DNA of 64,000 bases from Pseudomonas sp. CC6-YY-74 (GTDB lineage Bacteria; Pseudomonadota; Gammaproteobacteria; Pseudomonadales; Pseudomonadaceae). This document shows positions 17,992-27,219 of the stretch, piece by piece (within the stretch, counting starts at the first letter, position 1; each line of letters opens with the position of its first letter). Below the pieces are notes generated by a model, which saw only the letters and a program-made list of their open reading frames with translations, did no database searches and had not been told where the DNA came from. The DNA lies in the NCBI RefSeq assembly GCF_002025205.1, contig NZ_CP019947.1, positions 3,200,001-3,264,000 on the forward strand, in the 5' to 3' direction. A program made the translations under genes and the position numbers.

Positions 17992-20637
17992 ATGCAAGAC
18001 CTCGATCCCGTCGAAACCCAGGAATGGCTGGACGCCCTTGAGTCTGTTCTTGACAAGGAAGGCGAAGACCGCGCGCATTACCTGATGACCCGCTTGGGCG
18101 AACTGGCCACCCGCAGTGGCTCCCAGTTGCCCTATGCGATCACTACGCCATACCGCAACACCATCCCGGTAACCCACGAAGCACGCATGCCTGGCGACCT
18201 GTTCATGGAACGCCGCATTCGCTCGCTGGTACGCTGGAACGCCCTGGCCATGGTGATGCGCACCAACCTGAAAGATCCGGATCTGGGCGGCCACATCTCC
18301 AGTTTCGCCTCCTCGGCGACCCTGTATGACATCGGTTTCAACTACTTCTTCCAGGCCCCGACCGACGAGCACGGCGGCGACCTGATCTTCTTCCAGGGCC
18401 ATGCCTCGCCAGGCGTCTACGCTCGCGCCTTCATGGAAGGCCGAATCAGCGAAGAGCAGCTCGACAATTTCCGCCAGGAAGTCGATGGCAAGGGCCTGTC
18501 GTCCTACCCACACCCCTGGCTGATGCCGGACTTCTGGCAGTTCCCCACCGTGTCCATGGGCCTGGGGCCGATCCAGGCGATCTACCAGGCACGCTTCATG
18601 AAATACCTGGAAGACCGTGGCTATATCCCGGCCGGCAAGCAGAAAGTCTGGTGCTTCCTCGGCGACGGCGAGTGCGACGAGCCGGAATCCCTCGGCGCCA
18701 TCTCCCTGGCCGGCCGCGAGAAACTCGACAACCTGATCTTCGTCATCAACTGCAACCTGCAGCGTCTCGACGGCCCGGTGCGCGGCAACGGCAAGATCAT
18801 TCAGGAACTCGAAGGCGTGTTCCGTGGCGCCCAGTGGAACGTCAACAAGGTGGTCTGGGGTCGCTTCTGGGATCCACTGCTGGCCAAGGACACCGACGGC
18901 ATCCTGCAACGCCGGATGGACGAAGTGATCGACGGCGAGTACCAGAACTACAAGGCCAAAGACGGCGCCTTCGTCCGTGAGCACTTCTTCAACAGCCCCG
19001 AGCTGAAAGAGATGGTCAAAGACCTCTCCGACGACGAGATCTGGAAGCTCAATCGTGGCGGCCACGACCCGTACAAGGTCTATGCGGCCTACCATGACGC
19101 GGTCCACCACAAAGCACAGCCGACCGTGATCCTGGCCAAGACCATCAAGGGTTATGGCACCGGCGCGGGCGAAGCGAAGAACACCGCGCACAACACCAAG
19201 AAAGTCGACGTCGCCAGCCTCAAGCAGTTCCGCGACCGCTTCGACATCCCGGTCCAGGACGACCAGCTGGAGAACCTGCCGTTCTTCAAGCCGAAACCCG
19301 GCAGCGCCGAATACAAGTACCTGCACGAGCGGCGCGCCGCCCTCGGTGGTTTCGTACCGCAGCGCCGCACCAACAGCTTCAGCATCCCGACCCCGCCACT
19401 GGATACCCTCAAGGCCATCCTCGACGGCTCCGGCGACCGTGAAATCTCCACCACCATGGCCTTTGTGCGGGTACTCGCCCAGCTGCTCAAGGACAAGGAA
19501 CTCGGCCAGCGCATCGTGCCGATCATTCCGGACGAGGCGCGTACCTTCGGCATGGAAGGCATGTTCCGCCAGCTCGGCATCTACTCCTCGGTCGGCCAGC
19601 TGTATGAGCCGGTGGACAAGGATCAGGTGATGTTCTACCGCGAGGACAAGAAAGGTCAGATCCTCGAGGAAGGCATCAACGAAGCCGGCGCCATGAGTTC
19701 CTTCATCGCCGCGGGCACCAGCTACAGCTGCCACAACCAGCCGATGCTGCCGTTCTATATCTTCTATTCGATGTTCGGTTTCCAGCGCATTGGCGACCTG
19801 GCCTGGGCTGCCGGCGACAGCCGCACCCGTGGCTTCCTGATCGGCGGCACCGCCGGGCGCACCACGCTCAACGGCGAAGGCCTGCAGCACGAAGACGGTC
19901 ACAGCCACATCATGGCTTCGACCATCCCCAACTGCCGCACGTTCGACCCGACCTACGGCTACGAGCTGGCGGTAATCATCCGCGAAGGCACGCGGCAGAT
20001 GATCGAAGAGCAGCAGAACGTCTTCTACTACATCACCGTGATGAACGAGGCGTATCAGCAGCCGGCCATGCCTAAAGGTGTCGAGGCCGGCATCGTCAAG
20101 GGCATGTACCTGCTCGAAGAGGACAAGAAGGAAGCCGCCCATCACGTGCAGCTGCTCGGCTCCGGCACCATCCTGCGCGAAGTGCGCGAGGCGGCGAAGA
20201 TCCTCCGCGAGCAGTTCAAGGTCGGCGCCGATGTGTGGAGCGTCACCAGCTTCAACGAACTACGGCGCGACGGCCTGGCCGTGGAACGCAACAACCGCCT
20301 GCATCCCGAGCAGAAGCCCAAGTTGTCGTATGTCGAGCAGTGCCTGACCGGCCGCCAAGGCCCGGTCATCGCCAGCACCGACTATATGAAGCTGTTCGCC
20401 GACCAGATTCGCCAGTGGGTTCCCAGCAAGGAATACAAGGTCCTGGGCACCGACGGTTTCGGGCGCAGCGACAGCCGCAAGAAACTGCGCCACTTCTTCG
20501 AAGTGGATCGCAACTGGGTGGTCCTGGCCGCTCTCGAAGCCCTCGCCGACCGTGGTGATATCGAACCTAAAGTGGTGGCCGAGGCCATCGCCAAGTTCGG
20601 CATCAACCCGGAAAAACTCAACCCACTGGACTGTTAA
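17992..20637 (+). CDS. aceE: Pyruvate dehydrogenase E1 component AceE
   Basis: Thiamine-diphosphate enzyme that decarboxylates pyruvate and acetylates the lipoyl groups of AceF. The 881-residue homodimeric-type E1 has FFQGHASPGVYARAFMEGR near residue 130, the TPP motif WCFLGDGECDEPESLGAISL ending in ...INCNLQRLDGPVRGN near 220-265, and GRTTLNGEGLQHEDGHSH near 620. ATG at 17992 has GGAG seven bases upstream. Cotranscription with aceF is likely, although a 140-base repeat separates them. Two HexR-like palindromes lie upstream. Confidence 0.97.
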   Translation: MQDLDPVETQEWLDALESVLDKEGEDRAHYLMTRLGELATRSGSQLPYAITTPYRNTIPVTHEARMPGDLFMERRIRSLVRWNALAMVMRTNLKDPDLGGHISSFASSATLYDIGFNYFFQAPTDEHGGDLIFFQGHASPGVYARAFMEGRISEEQLDNFRQEVDGKGLSSYPHPWLMPDFWQFPTVSMGLGPIQAIYQARFMKYLEDRGYIPAGKQKVWCFLGDGECDEPESLGAISLAGREKLDNLIFVINCNLQRLDGPVRGNGKIIQELEGVFRGAQWNVNKVVWGRFWDPLLAKDTDGILQRRMDEVIDGEYQNYKAKDGAFVREHFFNSPELKEMVKDLSDDEIWKLNRGGHDPYKVYAAYHDAVHHKAQPTVILAKTIKGYGTGAGEAKNTAHNTKKVDVASLKQFRDRFDIPVQDDQLENLPFFKPKPGSAEYKYLHERRAALGGFVPQRRTNSFSIPTPPLDTLKAILDGSGDREISTTMAFVRVLAQLLKDKELGQRIVPIIPDEARTFGMEGMFRQLGIYSSVGQLYEPVDKDQVMFYREDKKGQILEEGINEAGAMSSFIAAGTSYSCHNQPMLPFYIFYSMFGFQRIGDLAWAAGDSRTRGFLIGGTAGRTTLNGEGLQHEDGHSHIMASTIPNCRTFDPTYGYELAVIIREGTRQMIEEQQNVFYYITVMNEAYQQPAMPKGVEAGIVKGMYLLEEDKKEAAHHVQLLGSGTILREVREAAKILREQFKVGADVWSVTSFNELRRDGLAVERNNRLHPEQKPKLSYVEQCLTGRQGPVIASTDYMKLFADQIRQWVPSKEYKVLGTDGFGRSDSRKKLRHFFEVDRNWVVLAALEALADRGDIEPKVVAEAIAKFGINPEKLNPLDC

Positions 20638-20777
20638 GAATCTGTTCAAGAACGTCGCGAGCGTAGCTCAGGCAAGGCGAAAACAGGCGAGAACGCGGAG
20701 TTTACGAACTGTAAATGAGCCGTTCGAGCCTGCTTTCAACGCAGCATGAGCAAGCGCAGTAGTTATTGAATAGGTTC
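20638..20777. mobile_element. MITE-like long imperfect inverted repeat between aceE and aceF
   Basis: The space between the aceE stop and the aceF ribosome site is filled by an imperfect palindrome. Terminal repeats at 20638-20653 and 20762-20777 match at 13 of 16 positions when inverted, and the similarity continues inward (GCTCAGGC against GCTCATGC, then AACAGGC against AGCAGGC). No ORF of note. The sequence resembles a dispersed non-coding element of Pseudomonas genomes, which I cannot verify here. It ends just before TAAGGAG, leaving the aceF Shine-Dalgarno intact. Confidence 0.6.
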
Positions 20778-20793
20778 TCTAAGGAGACGCACT

Positions 20794-22455
20794 GTGAGCG
20801 AACTAATCCGCGTACCCGACATCGGCAGTGGTGAAGGCGAAGTCATCGAGCTGTTCGTCAAGGTCGGCGATCGCATCGAAGCCGAGCAGAGCCTGCTGAC
20901 CCTCGAGTCGGACAAGGCCAGCATGGAAATCCCGGCACCGAAAGCCGGGGTGATCAAGAGCCTGAAAGTCAAACTGGGCGACCGCCTGAAAGAAGGCGAC
21001 GAGTTGCTCGAGCTGGAAGTCGAAGGCGCCAGCGACGCGGCAGCGCCCGCACCTGCCGAAGCCGCCAAGGCAGCCGCTCCGGCGCCTGCTGCGGCAGCAC
21101 CAGCAGCGGAGGCACCAGCAGCGGCGGCAGAGTCGTCCGTGCAGGACATCCATGTCCCGGACATCGGCTCGGCCGGCAAGGCCAAGGTCATCGAAATCCT
21201 GGTCAAGGCCGGCGACACGGTCGAAGCCGACCAGTCGCTGATCACCCTGGAATCGGACAAGGCCAGCATGGAAATCCCCTCGCCGGTTGCCGGCGTGGTG
21301 GAAAGTGTCGAGGTCAAGCTGGACGCCGACGTCGGCACCGGCGACCTGATCCTCAAGCTGAAAGTGGCAGGAGCCGCCGCTCCTGCTGCGCCAGCGCCAA
21401 CGGCAGCGCAAACGGCGGAGGTGCATAAAACCCCCGCCGGGGCCGACCCGGCGATAGCCGCCGAAGTCAACGCCATCGCCAAGCTGGCGGCCGCCGCTGC
21501 CAGCGTGACGGCCGCGCCACGGTCCGACGGTGCCAAGGTGCATGCCGGTCCGGCCGTGCGCCAGTTGGCCCGTGAAATGGGTGCCGAGCTCACCGCCATC
21601 ACCGGCAGTGGCCCGAAAGGCCGGGTGATCAAGGAAGACGTGCAGGCCTACGTCAAGGCGATGCTGCAGAAAGCCAAGGAGGCGCCCGCTGGCGCCACCG
21701 CAGGTGCCACCAGTGGTGCAGGCATCCCGCCGATCCCGGTGGTGGATTTCAGCCGCTTCGGTGAAATCGAAGAAGTGGCCATGACCCGCCTGATGCAGGT
21801 CGGCGCCGCCAACCTGCATCGCAGCTGGCTCAATGTGCCGCATGTGACTCAGTTCGACTCGGCCGACATCACCGAGTTGGAAGCCTTCCGCGTCGCGCAG
21901 AAAGGCGTGGCCGAGAAAGCTGGGGTCAAGCTCACCGTGCTGCCACTGTTGCTCAAGGCCTGCGCCTTCCTGCTCAAGGAACTGCCGGACTTCAACAGCT
22001 CGCTGGCGCCGAGCGGCAAGGCGATCATCCGCAAGAAGTACGTGAACATCGGCTTCGCCGTCGACACCCCGGATGGTCTGCTGGTCCCGGTAATCAAGAA
22101 CGTCGACCAGAAGAGCCTGCTGCAGCTTGCGGCTGAAGCGGCCGCACTGGCGGAAAAAGCCCGCACCAAGAAGCTTGCCGCCGATGACATGCAGGGCGCC
22201 TGCTTCACCATCTCCAGCCTCGGCCATATTGGCGGCACCGGCTTCACGCCGATCGTCAACGCGCCAGAAGTGGCGATTCTCGGCGTGAGCAAGGCCACCA
22301 TCCAGCCGGTCTGGGACGGCAAGGCCTTCCAGCCCAAGCTGATGCTGCCGCTGTCGCTGTCCTACGACCACCGGGTGATCAACGGTGCTGCAGCCGCGCG
22401 CTTTACCAAGCGCCTCGGGGATGTGCTGGCAGATATCCGCACCATGCTGCTGTAA
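20794..22455 (+). CDS. aceF: Pyruvate dehydrogenase E2, dihydrolipoamide acetyltransferase AceF
   Basis: Core of the pyruvate dehydrogenase complex; passes acetyl from lipoamide to CoA. The 553-residue protein has two lipoyl domains, each with TLESDKASMEIP (lipoyl lysines near residues 41 and 156), joined by Ala/Pro-rich flexible linkers, then an E1/E3-binding domain (AGPAVRQLAREMGAELTAI near residue 250) and a catalytic domain ending with SYDHRVINGAAAARF containing the active-site His. The start is GTG at 20794 with AAGGAG seven bases upstream. Confidence 0.97.
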   Translation: MSELIRVPDIGSGEGEVIELFVKVGDRIEAEQSLLTLESDKASMEIPAPKAGVIKSLKVKLGDRLKEGDELLELEVEGASDAAAPAPAEAAKAAAPAPAAAAPAAEAPAAAAESSVQDIHVPDIGSAGKAKVIEILVKAGDTVEADQSLITLESDKASMEIPSPVAGVVESVEVKLDADVGTGDLILKLKVAGAAAPAAPAPTAAQTAEVHKTPAGADPAIAAEVNAIAKLAAAAASVTAAPRSDGAKVHAGPAVRQLAREMGAELTAITGSGPKGRVIKEDVQAYVKAMLQKAKEAPAGATAGATSGAGIPPIPVVDFSRFGEIEEVAMTRLMQVGAANLHRSWLNVPHVTQFDSADITELEAFRVAQKGVAEKAGVKLTVLPLLLKACAFLLKELPDFNSSLAPSGKAIIRKKYVNIGFAVDTPDGLLVPVIKNVDQKSLLQLAAEAAALAEKARTKKLAADDMQGACFTISSLGHIGGTGFTPIVNAPEVAILGVSKATIQPVWDGKAFQPKLMLPLSLSYDHRVINGAAAARFTKRLGDVLADIRTMLL

Positions 22456-22505
22456 GACTTAGCGGCAACTGGCAACAACTTTCGAGCACGCCACGCTCGT
22501 ACCTC

Positions 22506-22535
22506 AACCCCGCCCTGTTTGGCGGGGTTTTTTTT
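22506..22535 (+). terminator. Intrinsic terminator after aceF
   Basis: ACCCCGCC-CTGTTT-GGCGGGGT forms a GC-rich stem followed by eight T. It lies 50 bases after the aceF stop and ends the aceEF transcript. Confidence 0.9.
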
Positions 22536-22671
22536 GAGTGGGCTAGAGGGGCAAGAACGGGGTTGAGAGTCGCCGAAAGCAGCTAGGCTCCACCTAACCC
22601 CGCGAGCGCTGTTCGGCCTGCCCCATGGCCGGGGGGCGGGGCAACTGCTCCTGGCGCGATTGCCGTACCTC

Positions 22672-23061
22672 TCACTCGCAGTCGTAACCCTGCATGGCCA
22701 GGGCTTCGCGCAGAGGATCCGCGAGGAAGGGATGAGCGATCAGGTACTCGGCGGTACTTGGATTCCAGTCGTCCTGCGCCTGCTCGAGCAATTCTGGCCA
22801 GTCCTCCAGCGTGCCGTCGCCACGCCCCAACCAGAGCAAGGCCACGACCTGCTGTAGTTGCTCAGGCTCCAGGTCATCGATGCTCGACTTGAACTCGAGG
22901 CATACCTCGTCGTCCGCATGGTCGGCGAACACCTGCATCGCCCAATCGGCACCGGGGCTGGTCGGCTGTTCAGGAATAACCACTGCCTCCTGGGCATGAA
23001 ACACCTGGGCAAGAGCAATCAGTCGGCAAACAGTATCGGGATTGACGTCCAGCATCTGCAT
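22672..23061 (-). CDS. DUF3775-type small protein
   Basis: About 129 residues, acidic. It starts MLDVNPDTVCRLIALAQVFH after one or two alternative Met codons (23061 and 23055) and has DDEVCLEFKSSIDDLEPEQL followed by VALLWLGRGDG in the middle, ending with ADPLREALAMQGYDCE. This pattern fits the DUF3775 family found in Pseudomonas and other proteobacteria; no function is known. No signal peptide. It stands alone on the minus strand, downstream of and convergent with aceF. The start is uncertain because no clear ribosome site is present. Confidence 0.7.
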   Translation of the reverse strand: MQMLDVNPDTVCRLIALAQVFHAQEAVVIPEQPTSPGADWAMQVFADHADDEVCLEFKSSIDDLEPEQLQQVVALLWLGRGDGTLEDWPELLEQAQDDWNPSTAEYLIAHPFLADPLREALAMQGYDCE

Positions 23062-23167
23062 GCACGCCACTCAGCATCCAGGGTCTGTTGAAAGCATCGC
23101 CCTGACCGACGAAATTTTCCAGCCCAGGCTCGACCTAGAATGAAAAGACGCCAGGCGGTACAGCGCC

Positions 23168-23695
23168 TCAGCCCTTCTGCACCTTGCGGATCAGAAAGCT
23201 CAGGGCCTTGGCCAGCTCGGCCGCACCCTGGTGATCGCGCACGATGGTCAACAGCGGGCTCCCATCGACCGGGTTGTACAGCACGCAACTGATGCCGCTG
23301 GACGGGCAGTCGTAACGGATAAACGGGTCGACCCCGAACAGCGCAATGCGCTGGTTGCGCACGGCCATGTCGCTGCCTTGCCCACGAATCTCCTCGCGCA
23401 GGATCAGCTCACCGGGCGCGCCAAGACGCAACTGGTAGAGCAGATCCCGAGGCTGCGCCTGACCCACCTGATAGCCGGCGCGCAGGGCGTAGGTGGTCAG
23501 CAGCGCATTGCTGTGCAAGAGCAGCACCTGGCGCTCGTTCTGACTCAGGTACAGGCGCTTCAAGCCGGCCAGATAACTGGCCTGTTCGGCGCTGCTCAGC
23601 CCCGCTGCGGGTTCGCTGGCCACGGTCAGCGGCGCAACCAGGCAGCCAAGTAAACACACGGTGTGAATTAGTTTTCTTGTCAGTCGCAAATGCAT
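23168..23695 (-). CDS. Secreted or periplasmic hypothetical protein
   Basis: A 175-residue protein with a clear signal peptide: basic RLTRKLIH, hydrophobic TVCLLGCLVAPLTV, then a probable cleavage after VASEPA. The mature part has two cysteines in YDCPSSGISC near residue 130 that may form a disulphide. Divergent from dipA with 77 bases between the two starts. I do not recognise the family beyond similar hypothetical proteins next to dipA in pseudomonads. Function unknown. Confidence 0.7.
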   Translation of the reverse strand: MHLRLTRKLIHTVCLLGCLVAPLTVASEPAAGLSSAEQASYLAGLKRLYLSQNERQVLLLHSNALLTTYALRAGYQVGQAQPRDLLYQLRLGAPGELILREEIRGQGSDMAVRNQRIALFGVDPFIRYDCPSSGISCVLYNPVDGSPLLTIVRDHQGAAELAKALSFLIRKVQKG

Positions 23696-23772
23696 GATGC
23701 ACCCTTACTCAACGCTATAGTGAAGTGGGCCTAACCCTTGCCTCAGCCAGCATACTGGAAGCCAGCCGCTTG

Positions 23773-26397
23773 ATGAAAAGCCATCCCGATGCCGTGAGCC
23801 GGTTAGCATCCGAGGTTGTGACACAGTTACCAGTGCCGTCGAGGCTCGGCATGTTGCGCTTCGAGCGTTTGAACGAGGCCAGCTGGGCGCTGCTGTTTCT
23901 CGACCCGGCCTGCGAACGCCAGTTCGGCATCCCCGCCAGCGAACTCTGCGCACTGGTCGATGCCCCCTACGCCTGCCTGATGGAGCCCGAAGCTCGCCAT
24001 CGGTTGCATGACACCATTCAGCTGCAACTGGCGCAGCAAGCGCATTATCTGGTGCATTACACCCTGCATACCGCGCACGGCCCCGTCTGCCTGATGGAAA
24101 TGGGCGAGCCGTTCAAGCAACACGGCCGGCATCTGCTGCGCGGCTACCTGATAGTCACCGCTGAGACTAGCGCCCCCACCCCGCCTGCGTCGAGCAGCGA
24201 GGATCAGCAACGGCAGCAGCGCTCGCATGCCCAGCAAAGCCTGATCGTGCGCCTGGCGCGCCAGCACTACACGACCAGCGATCCGCTGCGTGAAGCCGCC
24301 GAGCTGATCACCCGTTCAGCGTGCAGCCTGTATGGCGTAGCGCGGGCGAGCATCTGGAATCTGAATGGCGCCAGCCTTGCGCCCGTGACCCTGTTTCGCC
24401 GCGATATCGACCGTCATGAACGCGCCATGCCGTTCGCAATGGGCGACTGCCCGGATTACCTGCAAGCACTGCAAAGTGGCCGGGCGATCGATGCCCACGA
24501 TGCCACGCTCGACCCGCGTACCCGTGAACTGCGCGACAGCTACCTGCAACCCATGGGCATCACGGCCATGCTCGATGCCAGTATCCGCGTCGGCGGTGAA
24601 GTGGTCGGCGTGCTGTGCCTGGAGCACACAGACTCGCGGCGCGTCTGGCAGGCCGACGAAATCGCCTTTGCCGGCGAACTGGCCGATCAGTACGCGCAAG
24701 TGCTGAGCAATCAGCAACGGCGCAGCGCTACCAGCGAGCTGCACCTGTTCAAGCGCGCGGTCGAGCAGAGCGCCAGCGCCTTTATCCTGGTCGATCGCGA
24801 CGGGCTGGTGGAATACGTCAACCCGAGTTTTACCGCCATCACCCTGTACAGTTCCGACGAGGTACAAGGCCGGCGCCTGTCCGAACTGCAGGCCTTGGAA
24901 AACCTCGGCGAGCTGCTCTTCGATGCACCCACCAGCCTCTCCGAACACAACAACTGGCAAGGCGAGTTCAAAAGCCGGCGCAAGAACCTCGAGCCCTACT
25001 GGGGGCAGCTGTCGATATCCAAGGTGCATGCCGATGACGGCACTCTGACCCACTACATCGGCATCTACGAAGACGTCACCGAATCCAAACAGGCCCAGCA
25101 ACGCATCGAGCGCCTGGCCTACAGCGACAGCCTCACCGGCCTGGGTAACCGCTACGCCTTTATCCGTGCCCTGGAACACCGCTTTGCCAGCGCTGACGGC
25201 AAGCCGTTCAGCCTGCTGCTGGTGGACATCGACAATTTCAAGCGGATCAACGACAGCCTCGGCCACCAGACCGGCGACAAGCTGCTCATCAGCCTGGCCC
25301 GGCGCCTGCGCAACAGCCTCACGCCGAGCGGCATACTCGCGCGCTTCGCCAGCAACGAATTCGCCATCCTGCTGGATGCCGCCGACCTGGCTGGCGCCCA
25401 ACAGCTGGCCCACCAGGTGCTGCATACCCTGGACAAGCCACTGTTCGTCGACAATCAATTGATCAGCGTCACCGGCTCGGTGGGCGTGGCCAGCACGCCA
25501 GAGCACGGGACCGATCCACAAACCCTGATGAAGCATGCCGGCCTGGCGCTGCACAAGGCCAAGGCCAACGGCAAGCACCAACTGCAGGTATTCACCGAGG
25601 TACTGAACGCCGAGGCCGACTACAAACTGTTCGTCGAAAACAATCTGCGCCGCGCGCTGACCCAGAACGAGCTGGAAGTGTTCTATCAACCCAAACTGTG
25701 CCTGAAGACTGGCCAGTTGACCGGCATGGAGGCGCTCCTGCGCTGGCACCATCCGGAGAAAGGCATGATTCAGCCGGACCAATTCATCGGCGTGGCCGAG
25801 GAAACCGGGCTGATCATCCCTATCGGCAAATGGGTGGTGCGCCAAGCCTGCCATATGAGCAAGCAGTTGACCGCGGCTGGCCTGGGCAACCTGCAGGTAG
25901 CGATCAACCTGTCGCCCAAGCAGTTCTCCGACCCCGATCTGGTTGGCTCGATCGCCGCGATCCTGCACGAGGAACAGCTGGCGCCAACCTTGCTGGAGCT
26001 GGAGTTGACCGAAAGCCTGCTGCTGGAGGCCACCGACGACACCCGCCACCAGCTCAGTCGCCTGAAAAGCCTGGGGCTGACCCTGGCGATGGACGACTTC
26101 GGCACCGGTTATTCGTCGCTCAGCTACCTGAAAAAATACCCCATCGACGTGATCAAGATCGACCGTAGCTTCATCAAGGACATCCCGGAAAATCAGGACG
26201 ACATGGAGATCACCTCGGCGGTGATCGCCATGGCCCATAAACTGAAACTCAAGGTAGTCGCCGAAGGCATCGAAACCGCCGCGCAACTGGGCTTCCTCCG
26301 GCGCCAGCACTGCGACATCGGCCAGGGCTACCTGTTCGACCGGCCGATCGCCGGGGGCGAACTGATCGCAAGACTGCAGCGCTATCCCTGCCGCTAG
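23773..26397 (+). CDS. dipA: Cyclic-di-GMP phosphodiesterase DipA (PAS-GAF-PAS-GGDEF-EAL)
   Basis: Hydrolyses c-di-GMP to promote biofilm dispersion in P. aeruginosa. From the ATG at 23773 (MKSHPDAVSRL) the protein has about 874 residues: an N-terminal PAS-like region, a GAF domain around 170-320, a PAS domain around 330-450 (FILVDRDGLVEYVNPSFTAI), a GGDEF domain around 450-620 and an EAL domain to the end. The diguanylate cyclase signature is degenerate (RFASNEFAILL, SNEF for GGDEF), while the EAL part is complete: GMEALLRWHHPE, AINLSPKQF, ELTES, MDDFGTGYSSL and KIDRSFI. So it should degrade and not make c-di-GMP. A 16-codon upstream extension is unlikely. Confidence 0.92.
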   Translation: MKSHPDAVSRLASEVVTQLPVPSRLGMLRFERLNEASWALLFLDPACERQFGIPASELCALVDAPYACLMEPEARHRLHDTIQLQLAQQAHYLVHYTLHTAHGPVCLMEMGEPFKQHGRHLLRGYLIVTAETSAPTPPASSSEDQQRQQRSHAQQSLIVRLARQHYTTSDPLREAAELITRSACSLYGVARASIWNLNGASLAPVTLFRRDIDRHERAMPFAMGDCPDYLQALQSGRAIDAHDATLDPRTRELRDSYLQPMGITAMLDASIRVGGEVVGVLCLEHTDSRRVWQADEIAFAGELADQYAQVLSNQQRRSATSELHLFKRAVEQSASAFILVDRDGLVEYVNPSFTAITLYSSDEVQGRRLSELQALENLGELLFDAPTSLSEHNNWQGEFKSRRKNLEPYWGQLSISKVHADDGTLTHYIGIYEDVTESKQAQQRIERLAYSDSLTGLGNRYAFIRALEHRFASADGKPFSLLLVDIDNFKRINDSLGHQTGDKLLISLARRLRNSLTPSGILARFASNEFAILLDAADLAGAQQLAHQVLHTLDKPLFVDNQLISVTGSVGVASTPEHGTDPQTLMKHAGLALHKAKANGKHQLQVFTEVLNAEADYKLFVENNLRRALTQNELEVFYQPKLCLKTGQLTGMEALLRWHHPEKGMIQPDQFIGVAEETGLIIPIGKWVVRQACHMSKQLTAAGLGNLQVAINLSPKQFSDPDLVGSIAAILHEEQLAPTLLELELTESLLLEATDDTRHQLSRLKSLGLTLAMDDFGTGYSSLSYLKKYPIDVIKIDRSFIKDIPENQDDMEITSAVIAMAHKLKLKVVAEGIETAAQLGFLRRQHCDIGQGYLFDRPIAGGELIARLQRYPCR

Positions 26398-26484
26398 CCG
26401 ATCATGTCGCGCCGACCACGACCGGTAACGTCCCGTCACCCGCGCGGTCTACCGATACACCCGCTTATGTTGAGGAAATCGCTC

Positions 26485-27132
26485 ATGGTTCTGCGTTCGC
26501 AAATTCTTGCCCAGCCACTCGAACTGCCCAGTGCCGAGCAGGCTCTGCCCGGCCGCGATACGCCGCTGCCAGTGCCAGACGCCCATTACGTCAATGGCCA
26601 TCCCCTGCAGGCGCCATTCCCGGCCGGCATGCAGCAAGCGGTATTCGCCCTCGGCTGTTTCTGGGGCGCCGAGCGACGCTTCTGGCAGCAACCGGGGGTG
26701 TGGAGCACCGCCGTCGGCTATGCCGGCGGCCATACGCCAAACCCGACCTATGAGGAAGCCTGCTCCGGCTTGACCGGCCACACCGAAGCGGTGCTGGTGG
26801 TCTTCGACCCGCAACAGACCAGTTACGCGGCGCTGCTGAAAGCCTTCTGGGAAGCGCATAACCCGACCCAGGGCATGCGCCAGGGCAACGACACCGGCAG
26901 CCAGTACCGCTCGGCGATCTACTGCTACGGCGCCGAGCAACTGGCCGCCGCCGAAGCCAGCCAGGCGCAGTTCCAAGGCGAACTGGCAAAGGCCGGCTTC
27001 GGCCCTATCACCACCGAAATCGCCGAGGCACCGCCCTTCTACTATGCCGAGGCCTACCACCAGCAATACCTGGCGAAGAACCCCGGCGGCTATTGCGGCC
27101 TGGGCGGCACCGGAGTGTGCCTGCCGGGATAG
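26485..27132 (+). CDS. msrA: Peptide-methionine (S)-S-oxide reductase MsrA
   Basis: Reduces methionine-S-sulfoxide in proteins and free methionine. The 215-residue protein has the active-site [14 protein letters not shown] near residue 50 with the catalytic Cys, [18 protein letters not shown] near 75, GHTEAV, and a resolving-cysteine tail [16 protein letters not shown] chose ATG at 26485 ([11 protein letters not shown]), which follows TGAGGA; the longer frame upstream lacks conservation. It follows dipA on the same strand, as PA5018 follows PA5017. Confidence 0.94.
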   Translation: MVLRSQILAQPLELPSAEQALPGRDTPLPVPDAHYVNGHPLQAPFPAGMQQAVFALGCFWGAERRFWQQPGVWSTAVGYAGGHTPNPTYEEACSGLTGHTEAVLVVFDPQQTSYAALLKAFWEAHNPTQGMRQGNDTGSQYRSAIYCYGAEQLAAAEASQAQFQGELAKAGFGPITTEIAEAPPFYYAEAYHQQYLAKNPGGYCGLGGTGVCLPG

Positions 27133-27219
27133 CGACGTTCAGGCCAAGGATGGCGTGGAGCCCCAGTCGCAACCACGCGCAAGCGCTGACCTCCAACCGC
27201 CCGGCGCCGAGACACGTGC

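Noticed and set aside
17941..20145. Very long open frame (734 codons) antisense to aceE
   Set aside because: It mirrors the codon bias of aceE in GC-rich DNA. The translation has no domain signature, while the opposite strand encodes a clear E1 protein.
24316..26439. 707-codon frame antisense to dipA
   Set aside because: Shadow of a well-supported PAS-GAF-GGDEF-EAL gene; low-complexity translation rich in Gln, Gly and Val.
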